A DNA stretch of 64,000 nucleotides from Granulicella rosea (GTDB lineage Bacteria > Acidobacteriota > Terriglobia > Terriglobales > Acidobacteriaceae): NCBI RefSeq assembly GCF_900188085.1, contig NZ_FZOU01000002.1:186001-250000 (forward strand). The letters are read 5' to 3'. The notes under the pieces were generated by a model. It ran no database searches. It had not been told where the DNA came from and was given only the letters and a program-made list of their open reading frames with translations. The number at the start of each line of letters is the position of its first letter. The first letter of the stretch is position 1. The position numbers and the translations under genes were made by a program. Shown piece by piece: positions 25,544 through 34,614 of this stretch.

Positions 25544-28500
25544 ATGTCCCGTTCTTCCGCATTTGCTGTTGCTCGCCGCCTGATTCTTGCCGCTGTTTCA
25601 ATCTGCGCCGCCTCTGCGGGGTCTACCCCTGCCGCTGCCGCCGCAGCGACTCCCCAGCTTCTGCCGTACACGATCACCACGGTTGCGGGCGGAGCAGCAA
25701 CGAATCCCGCCGCCGGCGCCGCCTGCGCCGCTGGCTCGACGCGCGTCTCGACCGACGCCTATGGCGACGGTTGTCTTGCGACCCAGGTTTCGATCCCCCT
25801 GACTCGGGCCGTCGTTGCCGATAGCCAGGGCAACCTGTTCATCGTCGATGGGACGAACAACATCATCCGCCGCGTGGACGCCCACACCGGCGTCATCACC
25901 ACCATCGCCGGCAACGCGTCTGCCACCCCGGCGGCCGGTGTGGCCTGCGCCTCCGGCTCGTCGCTCGTGGCCACCGGAACGCTGGGCGATGGCTGTCTTG
26001 CGACTCAGGTCAAGCTCGCCGCACCGGAAGGCATCGCGTTCGATCCCGCAGGCAATCTCTGGTTCAGCGACTTCACCCTCGGCGCGGTGCGCGAGATCAA
26101 CAAGACCACCGGCATCATCACCACGCCCGTGAACGCCTCCGGAACCTCCGGCTACAAGGCGGAGGGCGCCGCCAATCCGGGCGTCAGCGTTCTCGCCACC
26201 GCCGGTCAGCTTTATCGTCCCTACGGCATCGCCTTCGATCGCGCCGGCAACCTTTATATCGCGGACAACTACAATAACTCCGTCGAAGCGGTAAACCTGC
26301 AGAGCACGTCGACGAGCATCGCCGGCATCACGATCGCAGCCGGACATATCTATACCATTGCGGGCGCCGGCTGCGCGATCGGCACCTCTCCCGGATGCAC
26401 GTCCGCCTATGGCAAGACGGGCGGTCAGTCGCCCAGCTCCACCCTCGACAGCCCCTACCAGATCGCCGTGGACAACTCCGGCAACATCTATATTGCCGAC
26501 GAATATCCGTACGATGTCCGTGTCATCAGCGCCTCCACCGGCATTCTGTCTACCTTCGCGAACAGCGCCTTCACCAAGAGCGCGACCATCGTGCGCGGAC
26601 CGGCAGTTTCCACCAGCCTTGCCAGCACCTTCGGCGTTGCGACGGATAGCTACGGCAACGTCTACATCGGCGTCTACGACGCGACCACCTCTTCCAGCTA
26701 CATCGATCGCGTCGACATCGCGACCGGCATCATCTATCCGATCGCCGGCCAGGCCGTTACCGCTGTGCAGACCGCCGGCGCCGCCAGCGCCAGCGCGACC
26801 TACTGCTCGGCGAAGACTGACGCCATCGGCGATGGTTGCCCCGCCACCCAGGCCACCCTGTTCAAGCCCTATCAGCCTTCGCTCGATGCCGCCGGCAACG
26901 TCTACGTCGCCGACCAGGGCAACGGCCTGATCCGCAAGGTCTCGGTGGGAACCCAGTTCGCGGCGACCGCGACCGGCTCGTCCATCACCCAGAACATTGA
27001 GATTCACTTCGGCGCGGGCGATGCCCCGGCTACTTCGGCCGCATACGCACTGCCCACCGGCTTCACCGAGTTCACCCTTGGCAGCGCGGTCTGCGGCGCG
27101 GTCAACTCCGACAACACCGAAGACTGCGTGCTGCCTGTCACCTTCACGCCTGCCGCTCCCGGCGGCCGCACCGCGCCGCTGACCGTGAAGAGTTCGCTCG
27201 GTTCGACCGTTACCTTCTCCCTCACCGGCCTCGGCCAGGCTCCGGTTCTCTCCGTCGACCCCGGCACGCAGACCACGCTCTCTTCGACCGGCCTCTCCGC
27301 GGTCAACGGCATTGCGCTCGACAGCGCGGGCAACACCTACGCGGCGCTGCCCAATGCGACCTCCGGCTCGGTCGTGAAGCTCACCTCCGCCGGCGTCGCC
27401 TCGACCGTGGGCACGATCGCCAAGGCCTCGGCTGTCGCGGTCGACGCGGCGGGGAATGTCTACGCAGCGCTCTCCACCGGCACGGTCGTCGAGGTTCCGG
27501 CCAACGGCTCCGCGCAGATTACGCTCGGTACAGGATTCACCAAGCCCTCGGGCATCGCGGTCGACGGCTTCGGCGACGTCTTCGTCTCCGACCAGTCCGC
27601 CAATCAGGTGTCGGAGATCTTCGCAGGCATCGGTACCCAGACAGTCCTGGCCACCGGCCTGAACGGCCCCTCCGGCCTCGCGGTCGACTCGTTCGGCAAC
27701 GTCTTTGTCGCGAACACGATTGCAAATAACGTCGTCGAGATTCCGTTCGGCGTGGGTTCGACCATCACGCTTGGCTCGGGCCTCTCGTCTCCATCGGCTG
27801 TCGCGGTTGACGCCGCCGGTTCGGTCTATGTGGCGGACAGCCGCAACGGTCGCATCGTCTTCATTCCGAACGAGAGCGGCACACTGAACACGGCCGATCA
27901 ACTCGTCGTCGTCAGCGGCCTCACCTCGCCGGTGGGCGTCGCGGTCAGCGGCACGGGCAATATCTCAGTCGCGGATAACTCCACCTCGGCCATCTACACC
28001 TTCAACCGCACGGGCGCGACGATTGCCTTCGGCAACGACCCGATCGGCACGCAGCTTACGCTTCCGGCGGACATGGTGAACTCGGGCAACCTGCCCGTGC
28101 TCTTCACGACGCCGTTCAGCGTGGCCACCGGCAACACCACCGACTTCACCCTGACCCCGACCACCCTGACCGGCGGAACGAGCTTCGCGGCGGGTCTTGG
28201 ACTACAGCTCACGGCCGGCTTCAAGCCGACCGCAACCGGCGCGCGCACCGCGACCTACCTGCTCTCGACCACCAACGTCACGCAGCCGAAGATCGTGCTG
28301 AACGGCACGGGCATTACGCCGGTGAACGCGACCACCACGACTATCTCCGCCACTCCGGCGAGCGGCACTTACGGCCAGACCGTCGCGATCGGCATCACGG
28401 TCTCGACCGGCAGCGGCAACCCTGCCGCCACCGGCTCGGTCACGGTCAAGGTCGACACCGCAAGCTACACCGTGACCCTGACCTCGGGAGCGGGCACGCT

Positions 28501-29698
28501 GAGCGTTCCGGCGCTCGGTGCAGGCACGCACACCATCACGGCCAACTATCCCGGCGACACGCTTTCGAGCCCCAGCACCGCGGTTCCGGTCACGGTGACG
28601 CTGGCGAAGGCGCCGCTCGCGGTCGTCGTCAACAGCCTGACCAAGGCGTACTACTCCGCCAACCCCACGCTGACGGGCACGCTGACCGGCGTGGTGAACA
28701 ACGACCAGATCGGCATCACCTACAGCACGACGGCCGTCACCAGCTCGCCGCTCGGGACTTACCCCATCACCGCCGTGGCTCCTGCGGCTGTAACGGCAAA
28801 CTACAACGTGACCGTAACCCCGGGCGTTCTGACGGTCGTGCAGGCAACCACCGCGACGACGGTTGCGGCTTCCTCGACCAGCGTATCGGCGACGACCTCC
28901 GTTACGCTGACCGCGACGGTTTCGCCCCAGGCCGGCACCCAGACCGGCGGCATCCCCACCGGCACGGTGACATTCTTCAACAACGGCACGCAGCTCGGCA
29001 CTCCGGTGACGATCAACGCCGCCGGAGTCGCAACCTACGCCACCACCTTCGCGGTAGTGGGCCAGAGCACGAACAACGTCATCACCGCAACCTACTCGGG
29101 CGATACGAACTTCACCAAGTCCTCCGCCTCTTCGCTGACCGTCGTATCCTCGCTGCCCGGTTTCACGTTGACCCCGAGCACGAACCCGCCGGCGGTCACG
29201 GTGGTTCAAGGCCAGTACGGTTTGCAGACCTTCACCCTGACGCCGACCTTTGGCTACAACGGTACGGTGACCTTCTCCTGCACGGGGCTGATCCCAACCG
29301 TGGGCTGCACCTTCTCGCCCGCCTCACTCACCGCGAACGGCGCCAACACGGCCAGCTTCGTGGCGGTCACCTTCACAACGCAGCAGCCCGGACCGGTCGC
29401 CATGTTGACGACGGGGCAGAAGGCGATGTGGGCGGGTATTCCGGCCCTGGCGCTGCTGCTGGGTTTCGCGGGACGCCGGCGTAAGCTGCTGCGCGGTCTG
29501 CGTCCGCTGCTCATGCTGGGACTCTGCATCCTCGGCCTGGGTCTGTCGGGCTGCGGAGGACAGAAGACCGTCAGTGGATCGACGATTGGCGCGGATACGA
29601 TCACCGTCATCGCGACCGGAACCCCCGGCGCCGGCTCGACGGCCAACATCACGCAGCAGTTCAATGTCACGCTCACGATCACAGCCGACACGAAGTAA
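25544..29698 (+). CDS. Giant secreted NHL-propeller and Ig-like repeat protein with TM-RRRKLLRG-TM tail
   Basis: A 1,384-residue protein with a signal peptide (to about residue 33). Two NHL beta-propeller blocks cover about 40-470 and 580-820 (GIAFDRAGNLYIADNYNNSV, GIAVDGFGDVFVSDQSANQV), with a Hydin-like segment between them. Bacterial Ig-like and MBG-type domains cover about 930-1200 (SATPASGTYGQTVAIGITV, AKAPLAVVVNSLTKAYY). The C-terminus repeats the plan of the preceding gene: hydrophobic helix, RRRKLLRG (1311-1318), hydrophobic helix, GCGG at 1336, then a 45-residue beta tail. GGAG precedes the ATG by 7 bases. The role is probably surface adhesion or binding. It lies 225 bases after the nuclease-like gene on the same strand. 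Confidence 0.88.
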   Translation: MSRSSAFAVARRLILAAVSICAASAGSTPAAAAAATPQLLPYTITTVAGGAATNPAAGAACAAGSTRVSTDAYGDGCLATQVSIPLTRAVVADSQGNLFIVDGTNNIIRRVDAHTGVITTIAGNASATPAAGVACASGSSLVATGTLGDGCLATQVKLAAPEGIAFDPAGNLWFSDFTLGAVREINKTTGIITTPVNASGTSGYKAEGAANPGVSVLATAGQLYRPYGIAFDRAGNLYIADNYNNSVEAVNLQSTSTSIAGITIAAGHIYTIAGAGCAIGTSPGCTSAYGKTGGQSPSSTLDSPYQIAVDNSGNIYIADEYPYDVRVISASTGILSTFANSAFTKSATIVRGPAVSTSLASTFGVATDSYGNVYIGVYDATTSSSYIDRVDIATGIIYPIAGQAVTAVQTAGAASASATYCSAKTDAIGDGCPATQATLFKPYQPSLDAAGNVYVADQGNGLIRKVSVGTQFAATATGSSITQNIEIHFGAGDAPATSAAYALPTGFTEFTLGSAVCGAVNSDNTEDCVLPVTFTPAAPGGRTAPLTVKSSLGSTVTFSLTGLGQAPVLSVDPGTQTTLSSTGLSAVNGIALDSAGNTYAALPNATSGSVVKLTSAGVASTVGTIAKASAVAVDAAGNVYAALSTGTVVEVPANGSAQITLGTGFTKPSGIAVDGFGDVFVSDQSANQVSEIFAGIGTQTVLATGLNGPSGLAVDSFGNVFVANTIANNVVEIPFGVGSTITLGSGLSSPSAVAVDAAGSVYVADSRNGRIVFIPNESGTLNTADQLVVVSGLTSPVGVAVSGTGNISVADNSTSAIYTFNRTGATIAFGNDPIGTQLTLPADMVNSGNLPVLFTTPFSVATGNTTDFTLTPTTLTGGTSFAAGLGLQLTAGFKPTATGARTATYLLSTTNVTQPKIVLNGTGITPVNATTTTISATPASGTYGQTVAIGITVSTGSGNPAATGSVTVKVDTASYTVTLTSGAGTLSVPALGAGTHTITANYPGDTLSSPSTAVPVTVTLAKAPLAVVVNSLTKAYYSANPTLTGTLTGVVNNDQIGITYSTTAVTSSPLGTYPITAVAPAAVTANYNVTVTPGVLTVVQATTATTVAASSTSVSATTSVTLTATVSPQAGTQTGGIPTGTVTFFNNGTQLGTPVTINAAGVATYATTFAVVGQSTNNVITATYSGDTNFTKSSASSLTVVSSLPGFTLTPSTNPPAVTVVQGQYGLQTFTLTPTFGYNGTVTFSCTGLIPTVGCTFSPASLTANGANTASFVAVTFTTQQPGPVAMLTTGQKAMWAGIPALALLLGFAGRRRKLLRGLRPLLMLGLCILGLGLSGCGGQKTVSGSTIGADTITVIATGTPGAGSTANITQQFNVTLTITADTK

Positions 29699-29835
29699 AC
29701 GCAACGGCTTGCAATGGGCGACGGGAGACAGGCAAGGATCGTCTCCCGTCGCGTCATCTCTCTATCAGCAACCGGCATTCGCAACACCGCACCTGTCCCA
29801 GGCGCACTTTTTTACCAGGCACCCTTAGGAGAACC

Positions 29836-32800
29836 ATGTTGACCGTTCGTCGCCGCCTCTTACCCGCAACGTTTTCGCTTCTGGCTCTGGCGCCCGCAAG
29901 TTTGTTCGTCTCTCTGACCCCGGCTGCGTTCGCCCAGTCTTCCGTCGCTGGCGCGATCAGCGGCGTCATCTACGACCAGCAGAAGGCCGTCGTTCCCGGC
30001 GCCGCCATCACCGCGGTGAACAACGACACCCAGGCTTCCACGACCGCCACCAGCGATGCGCGCGGCGAATACCGGCTGGAAAATCTGACGCCCGGCGTCT
30101 ATACCGTCACCGTGACGAAGGACGGCTTCAAGACCTTCAAACAGGAGAGCTTCACGATCAACGTCGGCGTCATCTCGCAGCTAGCGCCCAGCCTCGTGGT
30201 CGGCAGCTCGGGGGAGACAGTCGATGTCGCCGGCGACTCGCCGCTGATGCACGTCGATTCGTCCGAGATCTCGTCGGTCATCGACCAGAACATGATCGAC
30301 AACCTGCCGATCAACGGCCGTCGCGCCAGCAACTTCGCGCTGCTGACGCCGGGCGTCGTCTCGAACGGCGACGGCTTCGGCCTGCTGAGCTTCCGCGGCA
30401 TCAGCTTTCTGCTCAACAACTCCACCGTCGACGGCATGGACGACAACCAGGCCTACTTCTCCGAGCAGCGCGGCCGCACCCGCGCCGCCTACTCCATCTC
30501 GCAGTCGGCCGTGCAGGAGTTCCAGGTGAATACCTCGAACTTCTCGGCTGAGTATGGACGCTCCGCCGGCGGCGTCATCAATACGGTCACCAAGAGCGGC
30601 GGCAACTCGCTGCACGGACAGCTCTTCTTCTTCGACCGCGATAACGACTTCGGCGCCAGCAACCCGTACACCGTGCTGACCAGCCTGAACCCGGCGACGG
30701 GGAACTACATCACGCAGAACTACAAGCCCAAGGACTGGCGCAAGCAGTGGGGCTTCGGCATCGGCGGCGCGCTCATCCACGACAAGCTCTTCTGGTTCTA
30801 CTCGTACGACCAGTCCCGCCGTAACTTCCCGGGCACAGCGACTGCTTCGACCGCGACCGCGGGTCTGTTCGCGCCGGCGGATCCCGTGTTGACCAACGAT
30901 ACCTGTTCGGGCGGTAAGGGCACGAACGTGACATCGTCGCTCACCGGCGACTACGGCGTCTGCGCGCTTGCGTATGCGTTGAACCTGGGCCAGACCGCGG
31001 CGGCCTACCAGGCGGCTGCATCCTACTACGGCGCCGGCCAGGCCATTCTCGCCTCATACCTTGGCGCGGTGCCGCGCAACAGCGACCAGGTACTGAACTT
31101 CCCCAAACTCGACTGGCAGATCAACGATCGCAACCACCTCGCGCTGCAGTACAACCGCCTGCGCGTCAGTTCGCCGGCCGGTGTGCAGACGCAGCAGATC
31201 AATACCTACGGGCGCGCCTCGTTCGGCAACGACTTCGTCAAGGAAGACTTCGGCATCATGCGTCTCGCGTCCACGCTGAGTTCGACCATGACCAACGAGC
31301 TGCGATTCCAGTACGGGCGCGACTTCGAATACGGCACCTCGCAGACGCCGACCGGCAACGAGCAGCCGCTCGCGAACAACCAGTTCAACCGTCCGCCGGA
31401 CGTCAGCATCGGCTATGACTACGACGCCGCGGGCTTCGATATCGGCAAGCCGCTGTCGCTCGAGCGCAAGGCGCTGCCCGACGAGCGCCGCATCCAGGGC
31501 TCCGACGGTTTCACCTGGGCTCACGGCAAGAACACGACCAAGGCCGGTCTCGACTTCAACCGCGTCAACGACTACATCAGCAATCTGTACAACGAGAACG
31601 GAAGCTACAGCGAAGACTCCGGTCCGGATTTCATGGCGGACTACTTCCATGCTGTGAACGGCTTGTCGTACTTCGGACCGAATTATTACCAGTTCAGCCA
31701 GGGCTTCGGCACCCCGAGCGGTGAGATTGCAACCACCGACTACGCGGGCTACCTGACGAACGACTGGCGCATCCTGCCGCGCCTGACCCTGACGGCGGGC
31801 GTGCGTTACGAGTACGAGTACATCCCGGTCAACCCGTACGCGAACCTCACCGGCACCAGCGGCAACGTGACCATCAACGGCAAGACGAGCCTCTACCCGC
31901 TGGTCGGCGCGCTGCCCCAGACCGCCAGCCGCCCCGACGACCGTAACAACGTGCAGCCGCGTCTCGGTTTCGCGTGGGACGTCTTCGGCAACGCCAGCAC
32001 CACCGTTCGCGGCGGCTACGGCATCTACAACGGCCGCATCATCAATGCGAACATTCTGCAGGTTTACCTGAACTCGGGCGGACCGCTCGGTCAGTTCTAC
32101 ATGTCGACCAGTGGCCAGACGACCTGCACACCCGCACTTACTTTCCCCAACATCTTCCAGAGCGGCATCCAGGGCGCGTTGAACTTCGGCGCGATGTGCG
32201 GCGCGACCACTACAGCGGCGTACCTCGATCCGCACCTGCAGAATCCGCAGGTACACGAGATCGATCTTGCCATCGAGCAGCAGCTTGGCCACGGCACGGT
32301 GATGCAGATCAGCTACATGGGTTCGCTTGGCCGCGAGCTGGCTTCGGCAGTCGACAAGAATCTCACGCTGGGCAACGTCAATATCCTGAGCGATACCTAC
32401 ACGACGGCTATCCCGGCGACCGTGCCGAGCACCGGCTATCAGCTTCCGCTGCCTCGCGGCGGCAAGGCGGGTCCGCTCGCTGCCGGCTCCACGACCGCGT
32501 TGAAGCTCTACACCCTCTGCACCGCCGCACAGCTCGCGGCCGGGACGACATGCGGTTCCGGATCGCGAACCACCCAGGGCGTCTACCAACTGCTCGACTT
32601 CAAGAGCGACGTGAACTCCGCCTATAACGCGATGTCGATCCAGTTGACGCATCGCTTCAGCCAGGGCTACTCCTTCATGGCGCACTACACCTGGGCGCAC
32701 GCGCTCGACTACAACCCCTACCTGAGCACCAACGACGGAACCAACCAGCAGCTCGACCCGAACGACCTCTCGCAGGAGTACGGCAACAGCACGCTGAACG

Positions 32801-33396
32801 TGCAGTCGCGCTTCGTCTTCTCCGGCAACTATCGCACGACCCTGCACGCCGCCCACCGCTGGGAGACGCTGGCCGCGACCGGCTGGCAGGTCTCGGCCAT
32901 CTTCCAGACCCAGACCGGGCTACCGTATTCCGCGATGACCGCGAAGACCGCACCCGGTGGCGCCTTCTCCGGCATCATCGGCGCCGGCGGCATCAACCGG
33001 CTGCCGAAGTACGACGTCAATCACAATCTGCTCTCGTCGCGCGACTCCTACAACCTGCCCAACATCGCCGTGCTGGATATGCGTCTCAGCCGCAGCTTCT
33101 TCCTCGATAACCGGTTCGGTCACTTCCGGCTGGAGTTCCTGGGCGAGGCGTTCAACGTGCTGAACCACCAGAACATCACCAAGGTGAACACGACCGCCTA
33201 CACGATCTGCACGGGAACGGTCACCACCTACGAAGATCCGCGCGTCACGGTCGGCACCTCGGCCTGCCCAAGCACCGCAAGTGCGACCGCGCCGGTGCTG
33301 CTCTTCAACCCGCTGTTCGGCACCAACACGGCTTCGAACAGCAACACCATCTACACCCCGCGTCAGTTGGAAGGCGCGATCCGCCTGCACTTCTAG
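29836..33396 (+). CDS. TonB-dependent receptor with carboxypeptidase-regulatory-like domain (Oar-like)
   Basis: A 1,186-residue outer-membrane protein. A signal peptide ends at AAFAQ (about residue 34). A carboxypeptidase-regulatory-like beta sandwich (about 38-120, SGVIYDQQKAVVPGAAITAV, GEYRLENLTPGVYTVTV) precedes the plug (about 125-255, ending AEYGRSAGGVINTVTKSGGN). A large beta barrel follows, ending with the aromatic C-terminal residue in IRLHF. The architecture is the expanded acidobacterial class thought to import oligosaccharides or peptides; the cargo cannot be read from the sequence. AGGAG lies 7 bases before the ATG. A strong terminator follows the stop. Confidence 0.93.
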   Translation: MLTVRRRLLPATFSLLALAPASLFVSLTPAAFAQSSVAGAISGVIYDQQKAVVPGAAITAVNNDTQASTTATSDARGEYRLENLTPGVYTVTVTKDGFKTFKQESFTINVGVISQLAPSLVVGSSGETVDVAGDSPLMHVDSSEISSVIDQNMIDNLPINGRRASNFALLTPGVVSNGDGFGLLSFRGISFLLNNSTVDGMDDNQAYFSEQRGRTRAAYSISQSAVQEFQVNTSNFSAEYGRSAGGVINTVTKSGGNSLHGQLFFFDRDNDFGASNPYTVLTSLNPATGNYITQNYKPKDWRKQWGFGIGGALIHDKLFWFYSYDQSRRNFPGTATASTATAGLFAPADPVLTNDTCSGGKGTNVTSSLTGDYGVCALAYALNLGQTAAAYQAAASYYGAGQAILASYLGAVPRNSDQVLNFPKLDWQINDRNHLALQYNRLRVSSPAGVQTQQINTYGRASFGNDFVKEDFGIMRLASTLSSTMTNELRFQYGRDFEYGTSQTPTGNEQPLANNQFNRPPDVSIGYDYDAAGFDIGKPLSLERKALPDERRIQGSDGFTWAHGKNTTKAGLDFNRVNDYISNLYNENGSYSEDSGPDFMADYFHAVNGLSYFGPNYYQFSQGFGTPSGEIATTDYAGYLTNDWRILPRLTLTAGVRYEYEYIPVNPYANLTGTSGNVTINGKTSLYPLVGALPQTASRPDDRNNVQPRLGFAWDVFGNASTTVRGGYGIYNGRIINANILQVYLNSGGPLGQFYMSTSGQTTCTPALTFPNIFQSGIQGALNFGAMCGATTTAAYLDPHLQNPQVHEIDLAIEQQLGHGTVMQISYMGSLGRELASAVDKNLTLGNVNILSDTYTTAIPATVPSTGYQLPLPRGGKAGPLAAGSTTALKLYTLCTAAQLAAGTTCGSGSRTTQGVYQLLDFKSDVNSAYNAMSIQLTHRFSQGYSFMAHYTWAHALDYNPYLSTNDGTNQQLDPNDLSQEYGNSTLNVQSRFVFSGNYRTTLHAAHRWETLAATGWQVSAIFQTQTGLPYSAMTAKTAPGGAFSGIIGAGGINRLPKYDVNHNLLSSRDSYNLPNIAVLDMRLSRSFFLDNRFGHFRLEFLGEAFNVLNHQNITKVNTTAYTICTGTVTTYEDPRVTVGTSACPSTASATAPVLLFNPLFGTNTASNSNTIYTPRQLEGAIRLHF

Positions 33397-33413
33397 GGCG
33401 GGTGCGGCAACGC

Positions 33414-33448
33414 AAAGAGGCGGTCCCGAGCTTCGGGACCGCCTCTTT
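33414..33448. terminator. Bidirectional terminator after the TonB receptor
   Basis: Perfect 16-base inverted repeat: AAAGAGGCGGTCCCGA (33414-33429) and TCGGGACCGCCTCTTT (33433-33448), 3-base loop. It serves the TonB receptor on plus and the S1/P1 nuclease on minus. It resembles the terminator at 40086-40118. Confidence 0.9.
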
Positions 33449-33463
33449 CCATTTGGGGTTGAG

Positions 33464-34366
33464 CTATTTGGAGGGTTGGCCCTGCAGCTCTGGACGCGGC
33501 GTCAGCACCGGCGCGCCTTCGCGATGCGGCGCGGCGACCAGCAGGGTATTCAGCACGCTCGCCAGATGCAGGCCGCCGAACTCCAGCTCGCGGTCGAGCA
33601 CGGGAATCTCCGCGTCGTAGTAGTCCTTGCCGATGACGCCGCCGTTCGGAACCCAGGCCTCGACCGCCGCGCGGTGCGATGCATTGGTCCAGGAGATCGG
33701 ATTGCCGATGGGCTTGTCGGCAAGCTTCAGCTCGGTGATCTCGGCCTCCAGGCCGGCGACGTACTTCTGTTCGCTGATCCGCTTGTGCTCGATCAGGCCG
33801 TAGTCCCATGCGCCATGCAGGTTGCAGGTCTGGCGTTCGGCGCACTGCTGGGTGCCGAAGAGGATGATCTTGATCGAGTTGCCGCCGCGCGCCTCGCCGA
33901 TGGCGTGCAGCGGCTGGTGGATGTCGCCGATCAGGTGGATCAGGAATTTCAGCGCGTCGACCCGCTGCGCGCGGGGCGTCTCGGGATTCTTCAGGATGCT
34001 TTCGAAGTAAAGGATGCGGTCGGCCGCGCAGTCGCGCCATGCGGTCGCGGCGGTGTTGGCGTCGGCATTCTTGGGCAGGGGACAGTCGCGCTCGCGCACG
34101 TAGCTCTTCTCGTTCAGCGGGATATCGACGAAGTGCCAGCCCGCGGTCTCCGGCTTTTCGCTGCGTACGTCGTCTGCCCAGGATGCGACGTCGGCCATGC
34201 TTTCGCTGCCCAGCAGCTCATGCACCTGCGCGGCGGCCACCGGCGTAAGGTGATCGGCGGCGATCAGCGCCACCATGCGATGCCCTTCGCGGCCCCATGC
34301 AAATGCGCTCGCGGACATGGAGAGCAGCAACCAGCCTGCCAGCCAGCGGTTCCCGTTTCTTTTCAT
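33464..34366 (-). CDS. Secreted S1/P1-type nuclease
   Basis: A 300-residue protein. The signal peptide ends at SASAFA and the mature chain begins WGREGHRMVA; the N-terminal Trp is a zinc ligand in the S1/P1 family. Further zinc ligands are visible in ASWADDVR, WHFVDIP, LIHLIGDIHQPLH and NLHGAWDYGLIE. These enzymes use three zinc ions to cut single-stranded DNA and RNA and to release 3'-phosphates, outside the cytoplasm. GGAG precedes the ATG by 7 bases. It is convergent with the TonB receptor. It is the second predicted extracellular nucleic-acid hydrolase within 15 kb of the phosphate regulon. Confidence 0.93.
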   Translation of the reverse strand: MKRNGNRWLAGWLLLSMSASAFAWGREGHRMVALIAADHLTPVAAAQVHELLGSESMADVASWADDVRSEKPETAGWHFVDIPLNEKSYVRERDCPLPKNADANTAATAWRDCAADRILYFESILKNPETPRAQRVDALKFLIHLIGDIHQPLHAIGEARGGNSIKIILFGTQQCAERQTCNLHGAWDYGLIEHKRISEQKYVAGLEAEITELKLADKPIGNPISWTNASHRAAVEAWVPNGGVIGKDYYDAEIPVLDRELEFGGLHLASVLNTLLVAAPHREGAPVLTPRPELQGQPSK

Positions 34367-34539
34367 GAACTTCTCCGAAATCCTTAATGTTCGTTGCAGA
34401 TCATTGTCCCATGCAGAAGGGCTGCGGCAAAAGGTTTACAGGTGCGTGCGATTTATCTGTGAATATTCCACTTTTCCGCTAACTGATGGAGCTTGTTGTG
34501 GTTATACTGGGGGCACAGACCATTTTCATGCAATCTTAA

Positions 34540-34559
34540 GGTTCGGGCAGTCCCGAACC
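34540..34559 (+). other. Small hairpin in the leader of the 34615 gene
   Basis: GGTTCGGG (34540-34547) and CCCGAACC (34552-34559) form an 8-base stem with a 4-base loop, 55 bases before the ATG. A TATACT hexamer lies at 34503-34508. No U-run follows, so a leader structure rather than a terminator. No other feature is seen in the 248-base gap. Confidence 0.45.
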
Positions 34560-34614
34560 CAAAGACATTTTCGTTTCACTGAACCATTACAACGGGTCCC
34601 AGGAGATTCTGCTC

